From SHZI01 sp041396045 (GTDB lineage: Bacteria; Pseudomonadota; Gammaproteobacteria; Steroidobacterales; GCA-2729495), in assembly GCA_041396045.1 (NCBI GenBank), contig JAWKZI010000001.1, forward strand, positions 186,001 through 250,000: DNA of 64,000 bases. The letters run 5' to 3'. The position numbers were made by a program, and so were the translations under genes. This document shows, in pieces, positions 8,820 through 17,600 of the stretch. Within the stretch, counting starts at the first letter, position 1; the number at the start of each line of letters is the position of its first letter. The notes below the pieces were generated by a model. The model was not told where the DNA came from, did no database searches, and worked only from the letters and a program-made list of their open reading frames with translations.

Positions 8820-8857
8820 CGCCCGGCGCTCATTTCGTCAAAAGTGAGAACCGGGCG
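8820..8857 (-). promoter_or_regulatory. Stem-loop between glnA and the DUF4124 gene
   Basis: CGCCCGG at 8820-8826 pairs with CCGGGCG at 8851-8857, with a weaker inner pairing (CTCATTT with AAAGTGAG). It lies 20 bp past the glnA stop and has no T-run. It could be a leaky terminator or an mRNA 3'-end stabiliser setting glnA apart from glnLG; that role is inference. Confidence 0.35.
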
Positions 8858-8877
8858 ATGTCTGCCGCTTCCTTATG

Positions 8878-10290
8878 TCAGAGGCTGTAGTACAGCTCGA
8901 ACTCCAGTGGATGGGTTGCCATTCGTACACGCGTGACTTCCGCCATTTTCAAACTGATGTACGCATCGATAAGGTCGTCGCTGAAGACGTTTCCGGCTTT
9001 CAGAAAGTCCCGATCCCTGTCGAGTGCCTCCAGTGCCTGCTCCAGTGTGAAACAGACCTTGGGAATCTTTGCATCCTCCTCCGGCTCCAGATCATAAAGA
9101 TCCTTGTCCATCGCTTCGCCGGGATTCAGCTTGTTCTGAATGCCGTCCAGCCCGGCCATCATCATGGCCGCAAAGGCCAGGTACGGGTTCGCCGTGCTGT
9201 CAGGAAACCGGATTTCAATACGGCGACCCTTGGGATTGGCGATGAAGGGAATACGAATTGATGCGGAGCGGTTGCGGGCGGAATACGCCAGCATTACCGG
9301 CGCCTCAAAACCCGGAACCAGCCGCCGATAGCTGTTGGTGCTGGGATTGGCCAGCGCGTTGATCGCACGCGCATGCTTCAGGATGCCGCCGATGTAATAC
9401 AGCGCGGTCTGCGACAGGCCGCCATAGAGATCACCGGTAAACAGGTTCTTGCCGCCTTTGGCCAGCGACTGGTGCACGTGCATCCCGCTGCCGTTGTCGC
9501 CCACCAGCGGCTTCGGCATGAAGGTGGCCGTCTTGCCGTAAGCGTGCGCGACATTCTGTACGACGTACTTGAGAATCTGGACCTCATCGGCCTTCCGCGT
9601 GAGGCTGCCGAAACGAACACCGATCTCGCACTGGCCGGCGGTGGCAACTTCGTGGTGATGTACTTCGACGCCAAGACCCATCTCTTCCAGCGTCAGACAC
9701 ATCTGCGAGCGGATATCCTGCAGTGAGTCCACCGGCGGCACCGGGAAGTAGCCGCCTTTGACGCCAGGCCGATGACCCGTGTTGCTGTTTTCGTAGGTTT
9801 TGCGCGAGTTCCACGCACCCTCTTCGGAGTCGATCTGATAGAAGGCGCCACTGACATCCGAGCCATAACGCACATCGTCGAACACGAAGAATTCGTTCTC
9901 CGGCCCGAAGAAAGCTTCGTCAGCGATTCCGGTTGACTGCAGATATGCCTCGGCACGCTTTGCCGTCATGCGCGGGCAGCGGGTATAGCCCTGCATCGTG
10001 GCAGGTTCGTAGACGTCGCACCGTATATCGACCGTGCTGTCCTCCATGAACGGGTCCACAACAGCGGTGGATGCATCCGGCATCAGCACCATGTCGGACT
10101 CCTGGATCCCCTTCCAGCCCGAGATGGATGAACCATCGAACATCTTGCCGTCTTCAAAGAAGCTGGCATCGACAGTGTGGGCAGGAATGGTCAGATGCTG
10201 TTCCTTGCCACGCGTATCGGTAAAACGCAGGTCGACAAACTTGACGTCATTGTCCTTGAGCAGTTTCAGGGCTTCGGCAGGCGTGGACAT
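8878..10290 (-). CDS. glnA: Type I glutamine synthetase
   Basis: 470 aa from ATG 10290, the length of GSI-beta enzymes; AAGGAG lies five bases upstream. Signatures: beta-grasp GDYRW-like strand VDLRFTDTRGKEQH, metal-site FGPENEFFVF, the ATP-binding NGSGMHVHQSL, the flap-region segment NPSTNSYRRLVPGFEAP, and the adenylylation loop KDLYDLEPEE with its modifiable Tyr. It condenses ammonia and glutamate. Expression is probably from the sigma-54 promoter at 10363-10378 with NtrC sites further upstream. First gene of the glnA-DUF4124-glnL-glnG cluster. Confidence 0.97.
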   Translation of the reverse strand: MSTPAEALKLLKDNDVKFVDLRFTDTRGKEQHLTIPAHTVDASFFEDGKMFDGSSISGWKGIQESDMVLMPDASTAVVDPFMEDSTVDIRCDVYEPATMQGYTRCPRMTAKRAEAYLQSTGIADEAFFGPENEFFVFDDVRYGSDVSGAFYQIDSEEGAWNSRKTYENSNTGHRPGVKGGYFPVPPVDSLQDIRSQMCLTLEEMGLGVEVHHHEVATAGQCEIGVRFGSLTRKADEVQILKYVVQNVAHAYGKTATFMPKPLVGDNGSGMHVHQSLAKGGKNLFTGDLYGGLSQTALYYIGGILKHARAINALANPSTNSYRRLVPGFEAPVMLAYSARNRSASIRIPFIANPKGRRIEIRFPDSTANPYLAFAAMMMAGLDGIQNKLNPGEAMDKDLYDLEPEEDAKIPKVCFTLEQALEALDRDRDFLKAGNVFSDDLIDAYISLKMAEVTRVRMATHPLEFELYYSL

Positions 10291-10362
10291 GGGGACTCCT
10301 TGCTGAATCGTACGTAACTGGATCGGCCGCAACGCAATGAGCAGTGCAGCGCGCTATGCTAT

Positions 10363-10378
10363 TGCAAGTGACGTGCCA
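10363..10378 (-). promoter_or_regulatory. Sigma-54 promoter of glnA
   Basis: On the minus strand the sequence reads TGGCAC-GTCAC-TTGCA, an exact match to the sigma-54 consensus. The -24 GG and -12 GC are separated by 10 bases. The transcription start should fall near 10352, about 60 bp before the glnA ATG. Confidence 0.85.
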
Positions 10379-10440
10379 AAAGCGAGCACATGGCAAGCCA
10401 TTGGTTTTATTGGTTATTTGCTGAAGGCCTCGCGATCGTT

Positions 10441-10457
10441 TGCACCATGACGAGGCA
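10441..10457. promoter_or_regulatory. NtrC-type binding site, promoter-proximal
   Basis: TGCACCA-TGA-CGAGGCA: the left half is a perfect NtrC half-site and the right half is degenerate. The centre at 10449 is about 97 bp upstream of the predicted glnA start. Confidence 0.6.
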
Positions 10458-10472
10458 ATTCTGCTGCTGACA

Positions 10473-10489
10473 GGGGCTATTATGGTGCA
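10473..10489. promoter_or_regulatory. NtrC-type binding site, distal
   Basis: GGGGCTA-TTA-TGGTGCA: the right half is a perfect NtrC half-site. The centre at 10481 is exactly 32 bp from the proximal site, the same separation as the two strong NtrC sites of E. coli glnAp2. Confidence 0.6.
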
Positions 10490-10578
10490 AGGGCTGATGT
10501 GGGACCCGCAGATAGCCGCTGCCGACCCGGGACCAGGACGGTATACTGCGGCGCCCTTCGCCCACGGAAATTCCGCTT

Positions 10579-11511
10579 TTGTCGCAGCCAACCCGCCCCC
10601 GCACGTTTCAGGATCTGATCCTTGCGTTGCAGCGTTACTGGGCTGATCAGGGCTGTGTGATCCTCCAGCCTTACGACATGCCGATGGGTGCCGGCACCTT
10701 TCATGCGGCGACTTTCCTGCGGTCCATAGGACCCGAGCCCTGGAGTGCTGCCTATGTGCAGCCCAGCCGGCGACCGACTGACGGGCGTTTTGGGGAAAAT
10801 CCAAACCGGCTGCAGCACTACTACCAGTTTCAGGTCGTTATCAAGCCGTCTCCGCTGGAAATCCAGCAACTTTATCTGGACTCGCTTCGCGTCCTGGATA
10901 TCGATCCCCTGGTCCACGACATACGCTTTGTAGAAGACAATTGGGAGTCGCCGACCCTGGGCGCCTGGGGATTGGGATGGGAAGTGTGGCTGAACGGCAT
11001 GGAAGTCACGCAGTTTACGTACTTTCAACAGGTTGGCGGACTGGATTGCCGGCCGGTAACCGGTGAGATCACCTACGGCCTGGAGCGTATTGCCATGGTT
11101 CTGCAGAACGCATCGAGTGTCTATGACCTGACCTGGACTGATGGTCCCCTCGGCAGGGTCACCTATGGGGATGTGTTTCACCAGAATGAGGTTGAGATGT
11201 CCCGGTACAACTTTGAGGCAGCCGATGTGGGCGTTCTGGTACCCCGCTTTGACGCTGCCGAGCGTGGTTGCCACAACCTGATTGAAGCCGGCCTCACCCT
11301 GCCGGCCTATGAGCAGGTGCTCGATGCTTCACATACCTTCAATCTGCTGGATGCGCGACGGGCGATCTCGGTCAGCGAGCGCCAACGGTATATTTTGCGC
11401 GTACGTGAGATGGCCCGGTCCGTCGCCCAGGCCTATTTCAACAGCCGTGAAGCGCTTGGCTTTCCGCTGCTGGCGCGTGCGCAGGAATCACGCAGCGCCG
11501 GCACCCGTTGA
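10579..11511 (+). CDS. glyQ: Glycine--tRNA ligase alpha subunit
   Basis: 310 aa from TTG 10579. Class II catalytic subunit with the typical RTFQDLILALQRYWADQGC opening, PYDMPMGAGTFHAATFLR, and the motif-2 region VQPSRRPTDGRFGENPNR. It charges tRNA-Gly as an alpha2-beta2 enzyme together with GlyS. Reading frame intact. A TATACT -10-like hexamer lies at 10542-10547. glyS starts 24 bp downstream. Confidence 0.96.
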   Translation: MSQPTRPRTFQDLILALQRYWADQGCVILQPYDMPMGAGTFHAATFLRSIGPEPWSAAYVQPSRRPTDGRFGENPNRLQHYYQFQVVIKPSPLEIQQLYLDSLRVLDIDPLVHDIRFVEDNWESPTLGAWGLGWEVWLNGMEVTQFTYFQQVGGLDCRPVTGEITYGLERIAMVLQNASSVYDLTWTDGPLGRVTYGDVFHQNEVEMSRYNFEAADVGVLVPRFDAAERGCHNLIEAGLTLPAYEQVLDASHTFNLLDARRAISVSERQRYILRVREMARSVAQAYFNSREALGFPLLARAQESRSAGTR

Positions 11512-11534
11512 GTCTGATTCAGGCACGATCCGGC

Positions 11535-13677
11535 ATGGCAGCAACTGACGACTTTCTGGTCGAGATCGGCACCGAGGAACTTCCGCCGAAAGCCCTGGTT
11601 GAACTTGAAAGGGCCTTTGCCACTTCAGTTGGCGACGGCCTGCAACAGGCACAGCTCGGCTTTGACCAGCTACGGTCGTTCGCAACACCGCGGCGACTGG
11701 CAGTCCTGGTAACCGGACTGCTGCGCGAGCAGCCCACGCAACGCGTCGAAAAACGTGGCCCGCCGGTGGCGGCAGCCTTTACTGCAGACGGCTCGCCAAC
11801 CCGGGCCGCCACGGCCTTCGCCGAGGGCTGTGGTGTACCGGTTGAAGCGCTAGGCCGTGTCGAAACAGCGAAAGGTGCCTGGCTGTTCCACGGAGGCGAT
11901 GTGCCTGGTCAACCATCGGCTGAGCTGCTGCCAGCGATCGTGCAGGCTGCGCTTGGCCAGCTCCCCATACCGCGACGCATGCGCTGGGGCAGCGGCAACG
12001 CGGAGTTCGTCCGGCCGGTGCATTGGATCGTAATGATGCTGGGCAAGGAGGTCGTTTCCTCACCCATCCTGGGCATCTTGCCGGGCAATAGCACTCGGGG
12101 GCACCGCTTCCACGCGCCCGAGGCCCTGACAATCGACAAGGCCGCAGACTACCCGGACTTGCTGGCCGCACGGGGCAAGGTCGTGCCGGCCTTCACTGTC
12201 CGCCGCGATCGGGTACGAGAGCTGGCACAGGCGGCTGCAGCGGCTGCCGGTGGTGAACCGGTGTACAGCGACGCCCTGCTGGACGAGGTCACCGCACTGG
12301 TGGAGTGGCCCGTGGCCATTACCGGCAACTTCGATCCGGACTTCCTGCGACTGCCTGAAGAAGTGCTGATCGCCACGTTGCAGGGCCACCAGCGGTATTT
12401 TCCGGTCCGCGACCATCACGGCAAGTTGCTTCCACGCTTTGTGACAACTGCAAATCTGGAAAGCCGGGATCCGGATCAGGTGCGCCAGGGCAACGAACGT
12501 GTGGTTTTGCCGCGGCTGGCCGATGCCGCTTTCTTCTGGGATCAGGATCGCAAGCAATCCCTGGCGGCACGGGTTGATCGCCTGGACGAAGTCGTTTTCC
12601 AGAAGGGCCTTGGCAGCCTCAAGAACCGTGCGCAACGTGTTGCAGAGCTCGGTGCTGAAATTGCCCGCCAACTGGGCGTCGATGTGGCAACGGTTGAGCG
12701 GGCGGCATTGCTGGCCAAGGCTGATTTGCTCACCGAGATGGTGGGTGAGTTTCCCGAACTGCAGGGCCGCATGGGATATCACTACGCCATCCACGATGGT
12801 GAGTCCGCAGACGTGGCAGCAGCCATCGAAGAACAGTACCTGCCGCGGCACTCTGGCGACCGGTTGGCGGCGACACCCGCTGGCCGTGTGCTGCTGTGGC
12901 GGACCGAGCGGATACGCTGGCTGGCGTGTTTGCGCTGGGCAAGCGCCCCACCGGGAACAAGGATCCTTTCGGGCTGCGCCGGGCCGCTGGGATTGCTGCG
13001 AATCCTGGTTGAAGACAACATCGATCTTGATCTGCCGTTACTGCTTGCCAGGGGCGATTGCGCTGCAACCCCCGGTGGTGAAGGACGCCGCAGCACTTTC
13101 GGGTGACCTTCACGACTTCGTTCTGGAACGGGCACGGTCATGGTATCTGGATGGTCTGGCGCCGGGCCTGCCAGCGGGGACTGTTACAGCGGAGATCTTC
13201 GAGGCAGTGAGGCTCCGCAGACCGGCGTCGCCAGTTGATTTCCACAAACGGCTGCTTGGCGTGCGGGCTTTTCAGTTAATGCCGGAAGCGGAGAGCCTGG
13301 CGGCCGCGAACAAACGGATTGCCAATATATTGCGTACCGCCAACACGGACCAGACTGCCTCGGCTGTTGATCCGATGCTGTTCGATGCGCCCGAAGAACA
13401 GGCACTGCATCGTGAGATCGAGGTACTTCAGGCAAAGCACAACGAGAACCTTGAGCACCGCGACTATCATCGTGTCCTGCAGGGGCTGGCAACACTGAAG
13501 GCACCGGTCGACGCCTTCTTCGACGCTGTGCTCGTGATGGCCGACGATCCGGCCATACGCCGCAACCGACTCGCTCAGCTTGGCCGCCTGCGGGCCCTCT
13601 TTCTGGATGTCGCTGACCTGTCGTGCCTGAGCGCGAGCGGTTCTGTGCCCAACAATGCCGGATCCAACGACCGGTAA
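11535..13677 (+). CDS. glyS: Glycine--tRNA ligase beta subunit, interrupted by three frameshifts
   Basis: Starts at ATG 11535 (MAATDDFLVEIGTEELPPKA). It reads in frame through the tRNA-edit B3/B4-like and HD-like regions to about 12890. Three shifts follow within about 160 bp: near 12893, near 12983, and at the GGGG run 13051-13054. The correct protein continues frame by frame (DRADTLAGVFALGKRPTG, then LRILVEDNIDLDL, then AIALQPPVVKD) into the C-terminal anticodon-binding part ending at 13677. Corrected length is about 714 aa, near the family size. The gene is essential and glyQ is intact, so sequence error is the likelier explanation. Confidence 0.85.
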
Positions 13678-13716
13678 CGCCCCGATGGGTGTTGAATTCC
13701 GGAAGGAATGAAGCCG

Positions 13717-14292
13717 ATGGGCGACCCTCATCCGTCAATCGTGGTTCTCGATCGTGACGGCGTCATCAATTACGACTCCCCGAATTTCATCCGCACGCCG
13801 GACGAGTGGCTGCCGTTGCCCGGCAGCTTGCAGGCGATCGCTGACCTGACACAGGCGGGGTTCACGGTGGTCGTCGCCAGTAATCAGTCGGGGGTTGGTC
13901 GCGGGCTTTTCAACGCCGACGGGCTGGCTGCTATTCACCGTCGAATGACTGAAGCCGTGGAAGCCGTGGGCGGCAGCATTGCCGGGATCTTTGTTTGTCC
14001 GCATACGCCGGACGATAATTGCGCGTGCCGCAAGCCCTTACCGGGTTTGCTGCGCCAGGTTGAGGCCCGGTTCGATGTGTCACTGCAGGGGCAACCGGTC
14101 ATCGGCGACTCACTCCGTGACCTGGAGGCGGCGTGGCGTATATCGGCGCGAGCCATGCTGGTAAAGACTGGCAATGGGTTGAAAACAGTGAGTGCGCTTG
14201 AGGGTTCCACCACGGGTAGGCCAACGGTCGAGGTTTTTGCTGATCTGGCCAGAGCGGCCAGCCAGCTCATTGCGGAGCGCAACGCATGCTGA
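13717..14292 (+). CDS. gmhB: D-glycero-beta-D-manno-heptose 1,7-bisphosphate 7-phosphatase
   Basis: 191 aa HAD hydrolase. The catalytic loop LDRDGVIN holds the nucleophile Asp, followed by VVASNQSGVGRG, the zinc-binding segment CPHTPDDNCACRKP and the metal loop VIGDSLRDLEAA. It dephosphorylates heptose bisphosphate in ADP-heptose synthesis for the LPS inner core. ATG 13717 is preferred, with AAGGA nine bases upstream; ATG 13708 overlaps that site. The end overlaps the next gene by 7 bp. Confidence 0.92.
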   Translation: MGDPHPSIVVLDRDGVINYDSPNFIRTPDEWLPLPGSLQAIADLTQAGFTVVVASNQSGVGRGLFNADGLAAIHRRMTEAVEAVGGSIAGIFVCPHTPDDNCACRKPLPGLLRQVEARFDVSLQGQPVIGDSLRDLEAAWRISARAMLVKTGNGLKTVSALEGSTTGRPTVEVFADLARAASQLIAERNAC

Positions 14293-14999
14293 TCCGTTCG
14301 GTACTGTTTACCAGCTTGCTGTTTCTGAGTGTACTGCCGTGGAGTCTGGTCGTCGCACTGGGCCGATTGTTTGGTTACCCGACATCGTATGCGCTGGTGA
14401 TGATGTGGGTGCGTGGAATCTTCTGGTTACTCGACAAGCTGTGTCGGCTGAATTTTCGGGTGGAAGGTACCGAGAATATACCCGCGCAGAACAGCGTTGC
14501 ATTGTTCAAACATTCTTCGGCCTGCGAAACTCTGGCGCCGTTCCTTCTGCTCCCACGACAGTGCTGGGTCATCAAACGGGAACTGTTGTGGGCGCCGTTT
14601 CTGGGCTGGGCCATTGCCGCCGTCAGGCCCATCGCGATAGATCGCGGAGCGGGGCAACAGGCGGTGAGCCAGGTTCTCAGCAAGGGCAAGGCGCGTCTGG
14701 AAGAGGGGCACTGGGTGGTGGTATTTCCGGAGGGTACCCGCATGCCGCCCGGGACAACCCGCCGCTATGGGGTGAGCGGCACGCTGCTGGCTCAGACCGC
14801 CGGACGGCTACTGGTACCCGTTGCTCACGATGCCGGCGAATTCTGGCCACGGCGCGGCTGGCGCAAACGTCCTGGAACCATCACCTTCAGATTCGGCAAG
14901 CCGGTGGATCCCACCGGGCGCGACGCGCGCGCTGTCAACGATGAAATTCAGGCCTGGGTTGAAGCGCAGGTCGCCGAACTCCGTTCCCGTCGCCGATAG
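14286..14999 (+). CDS. 1-acyl-sn-glycerol-3-phosphate acyltransferase (PlsC family)
   Basis: 237 aa with an N-terminal hydrophobic segment (about residues 1-45). The acyltransferase motif I is KHSSACET, an HX4E form of the usual HX4D. Later motifs are IKRELLWAPFLGW, IAIDRG and VVFPEGTRMPPG. The family acylates lysophosphatidate at the inner membrane. HX4E forms are common next to gmhB in gammaproteobacteria, so this may be a genuine subfamily with altered preference. It overlaps gmhB by 7 bp, indicating one transcript. Confidence 0.88.
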   Translation: MLIRSVLFTSLLFLSVLPWSLVVALGRLFGYPTSYALVMMWVRGIFWLLDKLCRLNFRVEGTENIPAQNSVALFKHSSACETLAPFLLLPRQCWVIKRELLWAPFLGWAIAAVRPIAIDRGAGQQAVSQVLSKGKARLEEGHWVVVFPEGTRMPPGTTRRYGVSGTLLAQTAGRLLVPVAHDAGEFWPRRGWRKRPGTITFRFGKPVDPTGRDARAVNDEIQAWVEAQVAELRSRRR

Positions 15000-15151
15000 C
15001 CATCCATAACAACTTAAGTGGCGCTCAATCCTGGATGTAGGCCGTGGCCCGCGTGTCTTCGGTGAGTGGGATGCCGCGGGCTACGAAGTACGCCTCAGGC
15101 CGGCCACAGCAGAACCTGCTGCTGGACAAAACGTGTTCATGCTAAACGCTG

Positions 15152-17573
15152 CTAGATGTCGATGTTTTCGGCAGTCAACGCGTTGCGCTCAATGAACTCG
15201 CGACGGGGCTCTACCTGATCGCCCATGAGGGTCGTGAAAATCTCGTCCGCCGCTACAGCGTCTTCGATACGCACCTGCATCAGACGACGGGTTTCCGGAT
15301 TGACGGTGGTCTCCCACAACTGCTCCGGATTCATTTCACCCAGACCCTTGTAGCGCTGAATGGATTGTCCGCGTCGGGCTTCAGCCATCAGCCATTCCAT
15401 TGCCTCGTGAAAGCTTGTGATGTCGCGCCGCTGTTCGCCTCTGGTGACATAGGCATCCGTGCCAATCAGTCCATGCAGGCTGGCACCAAATTCTGCAATC
15501 TTCCGATATTCCGACGAATCGAAAAACCGCATCGGAAGTTCACTGCGCTCCTCAACACCGTGGCGTGTACGGAAAAGCGCAAAGCCCTGTATGCCCTCTT
15601 CATTGACGTTAACCTGCAGGCGATAGGTGGCACGATCTCCATTTGCGGTGGCTGCAAGCGATTCCTGCATTCCCGCTGCCCAGGCAGCAAGCCATTCCTG
15701 ATCTGCGAAGTGCGCCGGCGTGATTTGCGGCTGGAACAGCAGGCGGTCGAGCACGCGACTGTCGTAGCGCCGGGCAAGTCGGGCGCTCAGTGCCATTACG
15801 ATCACGTACTGTTCCGCGAGGGCGCGCAACGCATCGCCTTGAAGTGGCTCGGCACCTGATCCGCCCGGATACAAAACGGCATTGTCGAGTGCTGAGCGCA
15901 ACAGAAGCGCATTCAGTTCGATGTCATCCTTGACGTAGATTTCCTGTTTGCCACGCTTCACCTTGTACAGGGGTGGCTGGGCAATGTAGATGTGGCCACG
16001 CTCAACAAGAGCGGGCATCTGCCGGTAAAAGAACGTCAACAGCAAAGTCCGGATATGCGAACCGTCCACGTCAGCGTCCGTCATGATGATGATGCGGTGA
16101 TAACGCAGCTTGTCCGGATCGAAATCCTCGCGGCCGATGCCACATCCAAGCGCAGTGATCAGCGTGCCGACTTCGGCTGATCCCAGCATCTTGTCGAAGC
16201 GCGCTTTTTCTACATTGAGGATTTTGCCCTTGAGCGGCAGGACCGCCTGAGTGCGCCGATCCCGACCCTGCTTTGCCGAGCCACCCGCCGAGTCGCCCTC
16301 GACCAGAAAAAGTTCAGAGAGCGCAGGATCTTTCTCCTGGCAGTCGGCAAGCTTGCCCGGAAGTCCGGCAATATCCAGCGCGCCTTTGCGCCGGGTCATT
16401 TCACGAGCCTTGCGCGCGGCCTCACGAGCACGAGCCGCGTCAATCAGTTTGGAAGCAGCTGATCTTGGCTTCGACCAGGATGTTCCCAGCAGGAAGGCTT
16501 CAAAACTCGTTGACTACCGTTTCGACATTGCCTTTCACCTCGGACGAGACCAGTTTGTCTTTAGTCTGAAGAATTTCGGATCTGGCAATTTCACCGACAA
16601 GACGAGCTTGTCGAAGACCCTCGCGGGCGTCGTCGCCCGTCGTAGAGACTTTTTCCTTGCGGGAACTGAGTTCCTTCTCGATGTAGGTATTGAGGGTGCG
16701 CGTCAGACCGGCGCGAAATCCCGACAGGTGCGTTCCACCATCTTTCTGCGGGATATTGTTGGTGTAGCAGAACATGTTTTCCTGATAGCCATCGTTCCAC
16801 TGCATCGCACACTCAACAATCACCAGATCAGCGGTGTGGGAGAAGTGGATTACCGAGCTGTGAATCGGGGTTTTGTTGCGGTTCAGATGCTCTACGAAGG
16901 CGCGGATGCCGCCTTCGAACTGAAAGATATCTGCTTGCCCATCCCGTTCGTCCACCAGGTGGATGCGAACGCCCTGATTCAGGAAGGACAACTCACGAAG
17001 TCGTTTGGCCAGGACATCGTAGTGAAACTCGATGTTCGTAAACGTGGCGCTGCTGGGTCTAAAGGTTATCGTTGTCCCGCGTCGCTTGGTGTCACCGGTG
17101 ACTGTCAGGGGCGCAACGGGTTCACCAAGGTGGTAGCGCTGCTGGTGGATCTTGCCTTCTCTATAGATCGTCAGATCCAGGGTTTCAGAAAGTGCGTTGA
17201 CCACCGAAACGCCAACGCCGTGCAAACCGCCGGAAACCTTGTAGGAACTGCTGTCGAATTTGCCGCCGGCATGTAGCACGGTCATGATGACTTCGGCTGC
17301 GGACTTGCCTTCTTCCGGGTGCATATCAACTGGAATACCACGGCCGTCATCGGTAACGGTCACGGACTCGTTGGGATGAATGGTGACGGTCACGTTGGTG
17401 CAGAAGCCGGCCAGCGCTTCGTCGATGGCGTTATCAACGACTTCGAACACCATATGGTGCAGGCCCGTGCCGTCATCGGTGTCACCGATGTACATGCCGG
17501 GTCGCTTGCGGACCGCGTCGAGGCCCTTTAAGACTTTGATATTGCTAGAGTCGTAGCGCTCTGAATCGACCAT
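15152..17573 (-). CDS. gyrB: DNA gyrase subunit B, interrupted near 16460-16505
   Basis: Starts at ATG 17573 (MVDSERYDSSNIKVLKGLDAVRKRPGMYIG). The N-terminal GHKL ATPase and transducer read to about 16505. The TOPRIM domain (LFLVEGDSAGGSAKQG, DADVDGSHI) and the C-terminus ending TAENIDI read from about 16450 to 15152 in another frame. The linker between (SEVK to KLIDAARAR) needs several one-base changes in about 50 bp, the first at the AAAA run 16502-16505. All other catalytic motifs are present. Corrected length is about 805 aa, as in E. coli. An essential gene, so probably an error cluster. Confidence 0.9.
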
Positions 17574-17600
17574 TAGGGACCCCGATTTGTTGACCGCCCA

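Noticed and set aside
12890..13055. Programmed ribosomal frameshifting in glyS
   Set aside because: Three shifts in different directions within 160 bp, without slippery heptamers plus pseudoknots, do not resemble any programmed system; glyS is not known to use one.
15000..15151. Small gene or RNA between plsC and gyrB
   Set aside because: No open frame with a ribosome site, no convincing hairpin with T-run; nothing supportable seen.
16251..17276. 341-aa open frame on the + strand across gyrB
   Set aside because: It lies antisense to conserved GyrB coding sequence and its translation has no recognisable domain; a GC-rich shadow frame.
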